Shown here: positions 34,826-45,013 of the stretch, in pieces
Position numbering within the stretch: position 1 is the stretch's first letter
Layout: each line of letters opens with the position of its first letter
Source: Daejeonella rubra
Lineage (GTDB): Bacteria > Bacteroidota > Bacteroidia > Sphingobacteriales > Sphingobacteriaceae
Length of the DNA: 64,000 nt
Direction of reading: 5' to 3'
Assembly (NCBI RefSeq): GCF_900103545.1
Contig: NZ_FNHH01000006.1
Span: 62,001-126,000, forward strand
Notes under the pieces: generated by a model
Databases searched by the model: none
What the model saw: the letters and a program-made list of their open reading frames with translations, nothing else
Told to the model about the DNA's origin: nothing
Program-made: the position numbers and the translations under genes

Positions 34826-35248
34826 TTAAGCGTTAATTAGTTTTTCAATGTCAAATTTTGTCATTTGTAAAAACACTTCTGTAACTTTTTGAGATTTTTC
34901 AGGGTTACTCATTAGTTCACCTAAAATAGTAGGAACGATTTGCCAGGATACTCCAAATTTATCATCAAGCCAGCCACATTTACTGTAAGTTCCGCCATCG
35001 CCTAATTTTTCCCAATAATGATCTATTTCTTCCTGGGTGTCACAAGTAATTACGTACGAGTTTGCTGGTGAAAACTTATATTGAGGTCCACCGTTGAGTG
35101 CCATGAATTTTGTTTCGTTGAGTTCAAAAATTACAACCATTGAATTTTCAGATACTATTTTTGAATTTTTGAAAACGGAACAGTAATAATCTGCAGCTTC
35201 TTTGGATATACCATCAAACCACAAGCAAGGAAAAATTTGATTTGACAT
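34826..35248 (-). CDS. VOC-family PhnB-like protein (second copy)
   Basis: A 140-residue VOC protein of the '3-demethylubiquinone-9 3-methyltransferase-like' PhnB branch: FPCLWFDGISKEAADYYCSV, FMALNGGPQYKFSPANSY, CDTQEEIDHYWEKLGDGG and WLDDKFGVSWQIVP. The methyltransferase name is inherited and not supported by a SAM site. It is distantly related to the downstream VOC gene and probably an old duplication. Confidence 0.88.
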   Translation of the reverse strand: MSNQIFPCLWFDGISKEAADYYCSVFKNSKIVSENSMVVIFELNETKFMALNGGPQYKFSPANSYVITCDTQEEIDHYWEKLGDGGTYSKCGWLDDKFGVSWQIVPTILGELMSNPEKSQKVTEVFLQMTKFDIEKLINA

Positions 35249-35708
35249 ATTTTTGTTTTTAAATTGAAGTTTTGCAGTGAGTTTCGTTTAGTTCTGTCAT
35301 GACCGATTACTTGTGTTTAGTGAGGAATATACTGCAACAAGGTCACCAAATCCAGGGGTATTGGCTCAATTCATAATGCCTTTATTAAATGTACTCATTA
35401 TCAAAATGTTATCAAAAAAAATAGTTGAAATATTGGAATAATTCATCGTATTCCTTGTCCAGATTCATTGATGACTTTGTTTGTGACAGTACCCGGATCA
35501 CAAGCCTAAAACCTCCTATCGCAATTCCTTAATGCTGGATAACTTCTTTGGTCTTTTAACTTGAGAATCAAAATGATTTTAAAGGATCTTCCAGGAGTCT
35601 CATTCAATCCCAATGTAATCCAATGCTTCAGACCACAAATCCATCAAAACACATACTACAAAATCAAATCATAATCACATTCTCCCGCCCAAATTCCCAT
35701 AAAAAAAT
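35249..35708. other. Gene-free gap upstream of purL
   Basis: About 460 AT-rich bases without a recognisable gene or repeat. It is the shared 5' region of the divergent VOC gene and purL. Confidence 0.5.
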
Positions 35709-35716
35709 TAACTTTG
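35709..35716 (+). promoter_or_regulatory. Probable -7 element of the purL promoter
   Basis: TAACTTTG matches TAnnTTTG and lies 34 nt before the purL ATG. No purine riboswitch-like structure or clear operator was seen in the leader. Confidence 0.45.
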
Positions 35717-35750
35717 CATTTCTAATACAGGCACCCAAAGAAAACGTTCA

Positions 35751-38700
35751 ATGATCCATTTTTTTGTCTCCCCACATTATAAGGTTTTTGCAGTTCAAAC
35801 ACATGCTGAGATATCCCATGAGGATATTAAGAAACTGAACTGGTTATTCGGGGAATCACAAAAATCAGCGGATTCTGTACTGCCGGGCTATTATGTTGGT
35901 CCGCGTGCGGCAATGATCACACCCTGGAGCACCAATGCGGTGGAGATCACGCAGAACATGGGTATTGAAGGGATTATTCGTATCGAGGAATTTGAAAAGG
36001 TTCCTGCCGATTTCAATGCCTTCGACCCGATGCTTTCTCAGAAATATAGTGAGCTTAATCAGGAGATCTACACCATCCATATTCAGCCGGAGCCTATTCT
36101 GGACATCAGCGATATAGCTGCCTATAATAAATCTGAAGGATTGGCTTTAAGTGCTGAGGAAGTTGATTATTTGGATAATCTTGCGATTAAACTGGGTAGA
36201 AAATTAACAGATTCTGAAATTTTCGCCTTCTCACAAGCTAATTCGGAGCATTGTCGTCATAAAATCTTCAACGGTACCTTTGTAATTGATGGAGAAGAAA
36301 AACCGACATCCCTGTTCAAGTTGATCCGCAAAACATCTGAAACGAATCCTAATGATATCGTTTCGGCCTATAAAGATAATGTGGCCTTTGTAAAGGGCCC
36401 TAAACTGACTCAGTTTGCACCTAAAAGCGCCGATAAGCCTGATTTTTACGAAGAAAAAGAATTTGAATCTGTTTTATCCCTGAAAGCAGAGACCCATAAT
36501 TTCCCAACTACGGTTGAGCCTTTTAATGGTGCTGCAACCGGCTCCGGAGGAGAGATCCGCGACCGTCTGGCAGGAGGACAGGGTTCATTACCATTGGCAG
36601 GAACTGCAGTCTACATGACCTCATATTCAAGACTGGAGGAGGGATATTCAGAAGATCGCAACTTTAGTCACCCTGATGAAAATCAGGGTCAGGGTCGTGG
36701 GTGGGAAACCGCCATGCCCGAACGCCCATGGCTCTACCAAACACCCGTTGATATCCTCATCAAAGCCTCCAACGGAGCTTCAGATTTTGGAAATAAATTC
36801 GGTCAGCCTTTGATCACCGGCTCTGTTCTAACTTTTGAGCATGAAGAGAACGATCGTAAGACTGGATACGATAAAGTTATCATGCAGGCAGGTGGTGTTG
36901 GTTACGGGAAACTGGACCAGGCGATCAAGCAAACTCCAAAGGAGGGTGATAAAATTGTGATCCTGGGAGGTGAGAATTATCGGATCGGAATGGGTGGAGC
37001 TGCGGTTTCATCAGCAGATACTGGTGCTTTCGGTTCCGGAATTGAGCTCAATGCCATTCAGCGTTCTAATCCAGAAATGCAGAAACGAGCAGCCAATGCC
37101 ATTCGTGGCCTGGTGGAAAGCGATCATAACCCGATCGTCTCTATTCACGATCATGGTGCTGGAGGGCATTTAAACTGCCTTTCTGAATTGGTGGAAGCTA
37201 CCGGCGGACTCATTGATCTGGATAAATTGCCTGTTGGCGATCCAACCTTATCAGCAAAAGAAATTATTGGTAACGAATCACAGGAACGTATGGGTCTGGT
37301 GATCGGCCAAAAAGATATTGATACCCTGAAGCGCATTGCCGACCGTGAGCGTTCTCCAATGTATGAGGTAGGTGATGTAACCAATGACCACCGATTTACC
37401 TTCGAGTCAAAATCAACAGGCTTAAAGCCTATGGATTATGCTTTGGAAGATTTCTTCGGAAGTTCTCCGAAAACCATCATGGCCGATAAAACAGTCAAAA
37501 GAAATTATGCTGAACTAAGTTACAGCACTTCAGATATTCCTGCATACCTGAATCAGGTTTTGCAACTGGAAGCGGTGGCCTGTAAAGACTGGTTAACCAA
37601 TAAGGTCGACCGTTGTGTTGGCGGTAAAGTGGCCAAGCAGCAATGTGCTGGTCCTTTACAATTACCATTAAACAATGTGGGTGTGATGGCCCTTGATTTT
37701 AAAGGCAAGGAAGGCATAGCCACTTCCATCGGGCATTCTCCGGTTTCTGCATTAATTGATCCGGCAGCCGGTTCACGTACGGCCATTGCTGAGGCACTTT
37801 CAAATATTGTCTGGGCTCCATTAAAAGATGGTTTAAAGTCTGTTTCACTCTCAGCGAATTGGATGTGGGCTTGTAAGAACGAAGGTGAAGATGCCCGTTT
37901 ATATGAAGCCGTAAAAGCATGTTCTGATTTTGCTATTGAACTGGGAATCAATATTCCTACAGGTAAGGATTCGCTTTCAATGAAGCAGAAATACCCGAAT
38001 GATGAAGTTATTGCCCCTGGAACGGTGATTATTTCTGCAGGAGGAAATTGCTCAAATATCACCAAGGTGGTTGAGCCGGTTCTTAAACGCAATGGAGGAA
38101 ACATCTATTACCTCAACTTATCTCAGGATACCTTCAAGCTGGGTGGTTCTTCTTTTGCTCAGATCCTGAACAGGGTAGGAACAGAGGTTCCAACAATTAA
38201 GGATTCGGCTTATTTCAAAAAGGCTTTCAACGTATTGCAGGACCTGATCAAAGAGCGTAAGATCAAAGCGGGACACGATGTTGGCAGTGGGGGTTTGATT
38301 ACCACTTTACTGGAGTTAAGCTTTGCGGAAGTTAATCTGGGAGCCGACTATGATCTGAGTTCATTAAATGAACAGGATACTGTAAAAGCATTCTTTAACG
38401 AAAACATCGCAGTAGTTTTCCAGGCTGATGCATCTGTGGAAGCTGTTTTTGCTCAAAATGGTATAGAGATCTTTAAAATAGGATCGGTTGCAGAAGGCAA
38501 TTCAGTAATAATTAAGAACAATAATGACTCATTCACATTCAATGTGTCTGAAACCAGAGATACCTGGTACAAAACTTCTTTCCTCTTAGATTCAAAGCAA
38601 TCGAAGAACGGAATGGCGCAGGAGCGTTATAGCAATTATAAAAATCAGCCTTTACAATTCAATTTTCCGGCAAATTTTGATGGTAAATTACCTGTAATTG

Positions 38701-39467
38701 CGAAAGGAACAGCGAGACCAAAAGCAGCTATCATTCGCGAGAAGGGAAGTAATTCTGAACGCGAAATGGCTAATGCGATGTTTCTTGCAGGTTTTGATGT
38801 GAAAGATGTTCACATGACCGACCTGATCTCAGGCAGAGAAACGCTTGAGGATATACAATTTATTGGTGCAGTAGGAGGATTCTCCAATTCGGATGTGCTG
38901 GGTTCGGCAAAAGGCTGGGCAGGAGCATTTTTATACAATGAGAAAGCGAATACAGCCCTGAAGAATTTCTTCAAACGGGAAGATACCTTATCGGTGGGTA
39001 TCTGTAATGGCTGTCAGCTGATGATGGAGCTTGAATTGATCAACCCGGAGCATGAAGTTCATGGAAAGCTGCATCACAATACCTCTCATAAGCACGAAAG
39101 CGGGTTTACATCCGTAAAGATCCAGAAAAACAATTCGGTCATGCTTTCATCCCTTGAAGGAGCCACATTAGGTGTATGGATATCGCATGGAGAGGGCAAA
39201 TTCAAATTGCCATACGCAGAAGATCAGTATAATATTGTAGCTAAATATGGCTATGAGAGCTATCCTGCCAATCCAAATGGTTCAGATTTCAATACGGCCA
39301 TGATGTGTGATGCTACCGGAAGACATCTGGTGTTGATGCCTCATATTGAGCGTTCTACGTTCCCATGGAACTGGGCAAATTATCCTGAAAGAGCACAAAA
39401 GGACGAAGTTTCACCATGGCTGGAAGCATTTGTGAATGCCAGGAAGTGGATTGAGACCACAGATTAA
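35751..39467 (+). CDS. purL: Phosphoribosylformylglycinamidine synthase, single-chain
   Basis: A 1238-residue enzyme that converts FGAR, glutamine and ATP to FGAM in purine synthesis. The N-terminal PurS-like and linker parts are followed by the two AIRS-like halves (ETHNFPTTVEPFNGAATGSG near 245, DHGAGGHLNCL near 465) and a glutamine amidotransferase domain from about residue 990. The amidotransferase nucleophile is in GICNGCQLM (near 1087), with ISHGEGKF and MPHIERSTFPW behind it. All domains appear intact. Confidence 0.97.
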   Translation: MIHFFVSPHYKVFAVQTHAEISHEDIKKLNWLFGESQKSADSVLPGYYVGPRAAMITPWSTNAVEITQNMGIEGIIRIEEFEKVPADFNAFDPMLSQKYSELNQEIYTIHIQPEPILDISDIAAYNKSEGLALSAEEVDYLDNLAIKLGRKLTDSEIFAFSQANSEHCRHKIFNGTFVIDGEEKPTSLFKLIRKTSETNPNDIVSAYKDNVAFVKGPKLTQFAPKSADKPDFYEEKEFESVLSLKAETHNFPTTVEPFNGAATGSGGEIRDRLAGGQGSLPLAGTAVYMTSYSRLEEGYSEDRNFSHPDENQGQGRGWETAMPERPWLYQTPVDILIKASNGASDFGNKFGQPLITGSVLTFEHEENDRKTGYDKVIMQAGGVGYGKLDQAIKQTPKEGDKIVILGGENYRIGMGGAAVSSADTGAFGSGIELNAIQRSNPEMQKRAANAIRGLVESDHNPIVSIHDHGAGGHLNCLSELVEATGGLIDLDKLPVGDPTLSAKEIIGNESQERMGLVIGQKDIDTLKRIADRERSPMYEVGDVTNDHRFTFESKSTGLKPMDYALEDFFGSSPKTIMADKTVKRNYAELSYSTSDIPAYLNQVLQLEAVACKDWLTNKVDRCVGGKVAKQQCAGPLQLPLNNVGVMALDFKGKEGIATSIGHSPVSALIDPAAGSRTAIAEALSNIVWAPLKDGLKSVSLSANWMWACKNEGEDARLYEAVKACSDFAIELGINIPTGKDSLSMKQKYPNDEVIAPGTVIISAGGNCSNITKVVEPVLKRNGGNIYYLNLSQDTFKLGGSSFAQILNRVGTEVPTIKDSAYFKKAFNVLQDLIKERKIKAGHDVGSGGLITTLLELSFAEVNLGADYDLSSLNEQDTVKAFFNENIAVVFQADASVEAVFAQNGIEIFKIGSVAEGNSVIIKNNNDSFTFNVSETRDTWYKTSFLLDSKQSKNGMAQERYSNYKNQPLQFNFPANFDGKLPVIAKGTARPKAAIIREKGSNSEREMANAMFLAGFDVKDVHMTDLISGRETLEDIQFIGAVGGFSNSDVLGSAKGWAGAFLYNEKANTALKNFFKREDTLSVGICNGCQLMMELELINPEHEVHGKLHHNTSHKHESGFTSVKIQKNNSVMLSSLEGATLGVWISHGEGKFKLPYAEDQYNIVAKYGYESYPANPNGSDFNTAMMCDATGRHLVLMPHIERSTFPWNWANYPERAQKDEVSPWLEAFVNARKWIETTD

Positions 39468-39491
39468 CCTTGCTTATTCCCCTGCGTGTCC

Positions 39492-39510
39492 CCCCGGACT
39501 TGATCCGGGG
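39492..39510. repeat. CCGG-type palindrome after purL
   Basis: CCCCGGA and TCCGGGG enclose CTTGA, a perfect 7-bp stem about 25 nt after the purL stop. It resembles the elements at 41103-41165 and 47876 and may double as a terminator, though it has no T-tract. Confidence 0.6.
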
Positions 39511-39608
39511 TGATCCGGGCTAGGTTGATACAGTACCATAATTAGATAACAGTCGGTGCGTTAAATTGAAATTATCCGTATTTTTATATGGTAATCTAAT
39601 ATCCAACC

Positions 39609-40040
39609 ATGTACAAGCACTTACTTCTCACCATACTTCTGTTCTGCAGCATGAATGCTTTTTCGCAGCATAAAGATCAGATCATTGGTAAATGGCTTAA
39701 TGCTACAGGTGAAGCTCATATTCATATCTATCCGAATGGCGGAAAATATTTCGGAAAGATCGCCTGGATGAAGGCACCAAATCATCCGGATGGAAAACCA
39801 CGTTTGGACAAGAATAATCCTGATAATGGCCGAAATCAGACTCCAATTTTAGGATTGGTTATCCTGAAAGATTTCATTTTCAGTGATAATATTTGGCAGG
39901 GAGGTAGCATTTATGATCCTAAAACAGGTAAAACCTATAGCTGTAAAATAAGTCTTCAGGATCCTGACAAAATAAATGTAAGAGGTTTTGTGGGATTCTC
40001 AATTCTGGGAAGAACTGAAAGCTGGACAAGGATAAAATGA
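39609..40040 (+). CDS. DUF2147 secreted protein
   Basis: A 143-residue protein with a signal peptide (about 1-19, AFSQ) and a DUF2147 domain: IIGKWLNATGEAHIHIYPNG, YFGKIAWM, then GLVILKDFIF, WQGGSIYDPKTGKTYSCKI and RGFVGFSILGRTESWTR. The family is lipocalin-like and of unknown function. It overlaps the next gene by 4 nt. Confidence 0.9.
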   Translation: MYKHLLLTILLFCSMNAFSQHKDQIIGKWLNATGEAHIHIYPNGGKYFGKIAWMKAPNHPDGKPRLDKNNPDNGRNQTPILGLVILKDFIFSDNIWQGGSIYDPKTGKTYSCKISLQDPDKINVRGFVGFSILGRTESWTRIK

Positions 40041-41056
40041 TGAAGAGCATCATTCCATTTTTTCTTTTTACTATTCTCTTCTGTTTAAAAGCCCACTCAC
40101 AAAGTCTGATCCCATTAGAATCCGGAAAGAGTACGAGTCTTCGGGGTTTATCGGTTGTGGATGACACTGTGGCATGGGCCAGTGGGAGCAAAGGATGGAC
40201 AGCACGCAGCAACAATGGTGGTAAAACATGGAGCTGGAAACAAATTCCGGGCTATGAAAACCTTGATTTCAGAGATATAGAGGCTTTTTCTGCTAATCAT
40301 GCGATCCTGTTAAGTGCGGGTACTCCGGCAGTGATCCTGCTCACTACTGATGGAGGATCTGTATGGAAAGAAGTTTACCGCAATGAATCTCCTGATATTT
40401 TTCTCGATGGGATGGATTTTTGGGATGCAGAAAGAGGCCTGATCTATGGCGACCCTATCAATGGAAAATTAGTATTGCTTAAAACAAGCGATGGGGGAAC
40501 AAGCTGGCAGAATATAAGTCAAAATAATACGATCGGTCTTATAGCCGGTGAGGCCAGTTTTGCAGCCAGCGGGACTGCCATTCGCTGTGATTCAAAAGGT
40601 AATACATGGATAGCCACTGGTGGACTACAATCCCGGATCTTTCATTCTTCAGACTATGGTAATTCATGGAAGGCCTATGCTTGTCCTATTATTCAGGGTA
40701 AAAGCTCTACCGGTCCCTTTTCGATTGCATTTTATACTAAAAGAAGAGGAATTGCCGTTGGTGGCGACTATCTAATCGATTCATCAAGGGTAAATAATCT
40801 GCTTTTAACAAGGGATGGAGGAAAAACATGGAAGAGGCCATCTGTTTCTACATTTGGGTACCGTTCCGCTGTTGAATATATCTCCAAAAAAGTGCTGATT
40901 GCAACAGGTCCGACAGGTACCGACTGGTCAGTTGACGGTGGAAGAACCTGGAGAAAATTATCGGCTGAAGGATATAATACCATAAGAAAAGCAAAAACAG
41001 GGTCTTCGGTACTTTTGACAGGTTTGAATGGAAGAATATCCCGGCTTGAGCCTTAG
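40037..41056 (+). CDS. Secreted Ycf48/BNR-repeat beta-propeller protein
   Basis: A 339-residue secreted protein with a signal peptide (about 1-22) and repeated BNR/Ycf48-type Asp-box motifs: SNNGGKTWSWK, TTDGGSVWKE, TSDGGTSWQN, SSDYGNSWKA, TRDGGKTWKR and SVDGGRTWRK, six in all, consistent with a beta-propeller. Such proteins are often labelled 'oxidoreductase' without basis. It is translationally coupled to the DUF2147 gene by a 4-nt overlap. Confidence 0.87.
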   Translation: MMKSIIPFFLFTILFCLKAHSQSLIPLESGKSTSLRGLSVVDDTVAWASGSKGWTARSNNGGKTWSWKQIPGYENLDFRDIEAFSANHAILLSAGTPAVILLTTDGGSVWKEVYRNESPDIFLDGMDFWDAERGLIYGDPINGKLVLLKTSDGGTSWQNISQNNTIGLIAGEASFAASGTAIRCDSKGNTWIATGGLQSRIFHSSDYGNSWKAYACPIIQGKSSTGPFSIAFYTKRRGIAVGGDYLIDSSRVNNLLLTRDGGKTWKRPSVSTFGYRSAVEYISKKVLIATGPTGTDWSVDGGRTWRKLSAEGYNTIRKAKTGSSVLLTGLNGRISRLEP

Positions 41057-41102
41057 TATTTCCTGTCCTATGCGCAGTCTTTCCTGTCCTGTGCCGCAGT
41101 CA

Positions 41103-41165
41103 TTGCGGACCTGATCCGCAATCATTCCGGCCTTGAGCCTCTGTCATTCCGGCCTTGAGCCGGAA
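41103..41165. repeat. Tandem CCGG/TTGCGG-type palindromes
   Basis: TTGCGGA/TCCGCAA around CCTGA (41103-41121) is followed by an incomplete TTCCGGCCTTGAGCC copy and a complete TTCCGGC/GCCGGAA around CTTGA (41147-41165). The stems share the layout and five-base loop of the palindrome after purL. Confidence 0.75.
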
Positions 41166-41327
41166 AGTTGCACAGTTATTGATTTTCCGCACGATTATTG
41201 TACATTACTTTCAAATAGCAATAATTATATAATTCTCTTATCCAATAAATTCTAAATGCTAAATTGAGTGCGTGTGCATCAATTAGGTATTTATTTTAAT
41301 GGACATGATAAAATATGGAAAAGGAAA

Positions 41328-41873
41328 ATGATCAATAAAGCGTTTAGTTATATAAAAAAGATACGTACCACAGGCGCTGTATATGAATCATCACGTTATG
41401 TATCCAGACATATTACCAATGAGATAAATAGTGAAAAACCTCAGATTATAATTGAACTGGGTGCGGGAAGTGGGAACATTACTGAAAGTATTTTGTCAAA
41501 ACTTCATCCTGAATCTAAATTGTATTGTTTTGAGATCGAAGCTCATTTTTATGCTAATCTTGAAAAAATAAAAGATCAAAGATTTCATCTGATCAAAGGA
41601 TCAGCCGCTGATGTTACTAAATATTTTGAACTATCATCAGTTGATGTAATTATTTCAGGTCTGCCTCTAAGCCTGTTTGATCAGTTATTTCGTGATCAAC
41701 TTCTGAGTGATTGTTATGACCTTCTAAAAATTGGCGGTGTATTCAGGCAGTTTCTTTATTCTTTGCAGAAAAATTATTTTCTTCCAATATTCGACAGAAT
41801 GGAAATGGGGGTGGCTATGAATTTACCACCGGCTATTTTATACTCATGTTATAAGTTGAATCTGGAAACCTAA
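41328..41873 (+). CDS. Putative phospholipid N-methyltransferase-like SAM methyltransferase
   Basis: A 181-residue class I methyltransferase with IIIELGAGSGNITESILSKL as SAM site, and DVIISGLPLSLFDQLF, a motif typical of PmtA/rRNA dimethyltransferase-like proteins that methylate phosphatidylethanolamine or RNA. I chose the ATG at 41328 (MINKAFSYIKKIRTTGAVYE); an upstream GTG at 41268 would add 20 unlikely residues. Substrate assignment is tentative. Confidence 0.75.
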   Translation: MINKAFSYIKKIRTTGAVYESSRYVSRHITNEINSEKPQIIIELGAGSGNITESILSKLHPESKLYCFEIEAHFYANLEKIKDQRFHLIKGSAADVTKYFELSSVDVIISGLPLSLFDQLFRDQLLSDCYDLLKIGGVFRQFLYSLQKNYFLPIFDRMEMGVAMNLPPAILYSCYKLNLET

Positions 41874-42147
41874 TTGAAGATCCATATTTAGAACTTAATG
41901 AATACCTGATCTCCATTATAGGTAATTCCTTGTTTTTTGATTTCTGTTCCCTTCAGATTAATAAAATGCATCCATTTCTAACATCCTGATGGGTATAGCA
42001 GATCTCTGCTTTGGAATTTTGTTTTATAATAAACTTATTTCGCCCTTAAAGATATTCCTTACTGAAAAATTCAGAATCCGAGGAAACATGAATCTTAAAT
42101 ATCAGAGCAAAATTCAGCTTTTCATTTTTATCACTTAACTTGCCAAC

Positions 42148-43776
42148 ATGAATCTTGAGTTTAATAAGAACGAGGATACCAATAAGCAGCTTTCATACGA
42201 GGTAAAAATCCGTTTGAAAAAGATCTATGCTGGTGGAGGAGAGAAGGCTGCTGCCAAACAAAAAGAGAAGGGTAAGATGCTTGCGCGCGAGCGTATCAGC
42301 TATTTGATCGATAAAGACAGTCGCTGGCTGGAGATCGGTGCATTTGCAGCCGAAGATATGTATAAAGAGGTCGGCGGATGTCCCTCGGCAGGCGTTGTCA
42401 CCGGGATTGGTTATGTTTCTGGTCGTCAATGCATGATCATTGCCAATGACGCTACTGTAAAGGCTGGGGCATGGTTCCCTATGACTGCCAAAAAGAATTT
42501 AAGGGCTCAGGAAATAGCCATGGAAAATCGTTTGCCGGTAATCTATCTGGTTGATTCTGCAGGAGTATTTCTTCCTTTTCAGGATGAGATATTTCCGGAT
42601 AAGGAGCATTTTGGACGAATCTTCCGTAATAACGCCATAATGAGCAGCAAGGGGATCATACAGATCTCGGCCATAATGGGATCCTGTGTTGCCGGCGGAG
42701 CATATTTGCCCATTATGAGTGATGAAGCCATGATCGTTGAAGGTACTGGCTCCGTGTTTTTAGCGGGTAGTTACCTGGTTAAATCGGCGATCGGTGAGGA
42801 TATTGATAATGAAACTCTGGGTGGTGCTACCACGCATTGTGAGATATCCGGCGTGACCGATTATAAACATCCCAATGATGCGGCCTGTTTGGATTCGATA
42901 CGGAAGATCATGAGTATGATCGGTACGCCTCAATCGGCAGGTTTCGACCGGATCAAGCCTGCTGAGCCTAAGTTGGATGAACAGGAGATCTACGGTTTAT
43001 TACCCGGAAGCAGGGAAAATCCGTATGATATGCGTGAGATCATTCACAGATTGCTGGATAATTCAGAGTTTGAAGAATATAAAAAGCTCTACGGACAGAG
43101 CATCATCTGCGGTTTAGGACGTATCGATGGCTGGGCAGTAGGAATTGTGGCGAATCAGCGTAAGGTTGTAAAAAGTAAAAAAGGTGAAATGCAGTTCGGA
43201 GGGGTAATTTATTCAGATTCAGCGGATAAGGCCACACGTTTCATCATGAATTGTAATCAGAAAAAAATACCATTGGTATTCCTGCAGGATGTAACCGGGT
43301 TCATGGTTGGAAGCCGTTCTGAACAGGGTGGAATCATAAAAGACGGAGCTAAAATGGTGAATGTTGTCGCCAATTCGGTAGTTCCTAAGTTCACCATTGT
43401 GATTGGAAATTCTTATGGTGCCGGTAACTATGCCATGTGCGGAAAAGCGTATGATCCGAGGCTGATCTATGCCTGGCCATCCGCAAAAATTGCGGTAATG
43501 GGTGGTTCACAGGCAGCAAAGGTCTTATTACAGATCCAGGAGGCCTCTTTAAAGGCAAAAGGGGAAGTGATCACCAAAGAAAAGGAAGATGAATTGCTGA
43601 AAGAAATTACCGATCGCTATGATAGTCAGACAACACCTTATTATGCTGCTTCACGTTTATGGGTTGATGGAATCATTGATCCTCTGGAAACCAGAAAAGT
43701 AATTTCAATGGGAATAGAGGCCGCTAACCAGTCGCCAATAGAAAAATCGTTTAATCCGGGTATCATTCAAACCTGA
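42148..43776 (+). CDS. Acyl-CoA carboxylase, carboxyltransferase (beta) subunit
   Basis: A 542-residue biotin-dependent carboxyltransferase with N- and C-terminal crotonase-like halves. YLVDSAGVFLPFQDEIFPDK then EHFGRIFRNNAIMS is typical of methylcrotonyl-CoA carboxylase beta, and GCPSAGVVTGIG, FLQDVTGFMVGS, and GNSYGAGNYAMCG are the CoA/biotin pocket motifs. It probably acts on methylcrotonyl- or propionyl-CoA in the cytoplasm. No biotin carboxylase gene is adjacent, so the alpha partner must be elsewhere. Confidence 0.9.
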   Translation: MNLEFNKNEDTNKQLSYEVKIRLKKIYAGGGEKAAAKQKEKGKMLARERISYLIDKDSRWLEIGAFAAEDMYKEVGGCPSAGVVTGIGYVSGRQCMIIANDATVKAGAWFPMTAKKNLRAQEIAMENRLPVIYLVDSAGVFLPFQDEIFPDKEHFGRIFRNNAIMSSKGIIQISAIMGSCVAGGAYLPIMSDEAMIVEGTGSVFLAGSYLVKSAIGEDIDNETLGGATTHCEISGVTDYKHPNDAACLDSIRKIMSMIGTPQSAGFDRIKPAEPKLDEQEIYGLLPGSRENPYDMREIIHRLLDNSEFEEYKKLYGQSIICGLGRIDGWAVGIVANQRKVVKSKKGEMQFGGVIYSDSADKATRFIMNCNQKKIPLVFLQDVTGFMVGSRSEQGGIIKDGAKMVNVVANSVVPKFTIVIGNSYGAGNYAMCGKAYDPRLIYAWPSAKIAVMGGSQAAKVLLQIQEASLKAKGEVITKEKEDELLKEITDRYDSQTTPYYAASRLWVDGIIDPLETRKVISMGIEAANQSPIEKSFNPGIIQT

Positions 43777-43790
43777 AAAAATAAATCATC

Positions 43791-44951
43791 ATGAAAAAAA
43801 CCCTCATTTTCATACTTCTGTTTAGCTCAATTCATGTATTCGGACAGTCATCGTTAAAAATTCATAAGAAAGCGATAGTTGTAGATACCCATGGAGATAT
43901 ATTAACTGATCAGATTAAATCCGGAATTGACCTTGGAATTCGTCAAAAGGGAGGTAATTTCGACCTTATTCGTGCCCGTGAAGGAGGACTTGATGTGCAG
44001 GTGTTTTCGGTCTGGAGCGATTATACCGGAGGGTTTGCTCTTGCGAATCGGCAGATCGACTCTCTTGATGCATTGATCAGTCGTCATCCTGACATGATCG
44101 CCAAGGTGAGAACTGCGGCCGAATTGAAATCAGCGGTTAAGCAGGGTAAAATGGCTGCCTTGTTTGGTGTAGAGGGCGGACATATGATCGAGAATAAGCT
44201 GGAGAATCTGGATGCTCTGGCGAAACGGGGCATGACCTATATGACACTGACCTGGAATAACAGCACTCCATGGTCGAGTTCGGCCTATGAAGAGACTTTT
44301 AAAAAGGATAGTTTAAAGCAAATCGGACTTAGTGATCTGGGTGTAAAGATCATTAAACGTATGAACGAACTGGGTGTGATCGTGGATCTTTCTCATGTTG
44401 GCGAGACCACTTTTTATGATGCGATTCGTGTATCCACGAAGCCGGTTATGGCTTCGCATAGCTCGGCCTACGTGTTTCATGCTCACCAGCGCAATTTGAA
44501 GGATGATCAGATCAGAGCAATTGCAAAAACAGGGGGAGTGATCTTTGTGAATTTCTACAGTGATTTTTTGGACAGTACGTATAGGCCTAAGCTTGTATCG
44601 TTTAATGCACGTCATAAAGCTGAGCTGGCAGAATTAACCGGTAAGTTTGGAAGCAGATCCAAAGCAGAGGAGGAGATCAACAGGAAATACAAGCAGGAAA
44701 TTGATGATATGAAGGCACCCTTATCTCTCCTGATTGAGCATATTGATCATATGGTGAAACTGGTAGGAGCGGATCATGTGGGCCTGGGTGCAGATTATGA
44801 TGGAGCGGAATCCTTTCCAAAAGGTTTGGAAGATGTTTCAAAATATCCTGTAATTACTGAGGAATTATTAAAACTGGGTTATTCAAAGAAGGATGTGAAA
44901 AAGGTACTTGGGGGGAATTTTATCAGGCTTTTAAAGGCGAATCGGGGGTAA
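43791..44951 (+). CDS. M19 membrane dipeptidase
   Basis: A 386-residue secreted zinc dipeptidase with a signal peptide (about 1-19). Metal ligands fit the renal dipeptidase family: VDTHGD (His34, Asp36), FGVEGGHMIEN (glutamate), IVDLSHVGE and MASHSSAY histidines, and GLGADYDG near 330. It cleaves dipeptides in the periplasm. It follows the carboxylase gene by 14 nt but is functionally unrelated. Confidence 0.93.
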   Translation: MKKTLIFILLFSSIHVFGQSSLKIHKKAIVVDTHGDILTDQIKSGIDLGIRQKGGNFDLIRAREGGLDVQVFSVWSDYTGGFALANRQIDSLDALISRHPDMIAKVRTAAELKSAVKQGKMAALFGVEGGHMIENKLENLDALAKRGMTYMTLTWNNSTPWSSSAYEETFKKDSLKQIGLSDLGVKIIKRMNELGVIVDLSHVGETTFYDAIRVSTKPVMASHSSAYVFHAHQRNLKDDQIRAIAKTGGVIFVNFYSDFLDSTYRPKLVSFNARHKAELAELTGKFGSRSKAEEEINRKYKQEIDDMKAPLSLLIEHIDHMVKLVGADHVGLGADYDGAESFPKGLEDVSKYPVITEELLKLGYSKKDVKKVLGGNFIRLLKANRG

Positions 44952-45013
44952 TTGCCAGGTACACTGCATCAGGTTATTTCGAATGAGGAAGGAAGAAATC
45001 TGTTCACTATTTC

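Noticed and set aside
42086..42157. ACATGAATCTT occurs twice before the carboxylase start
   Set aside because: The first copy is not in frame with a gene and the match is too short to interpret.
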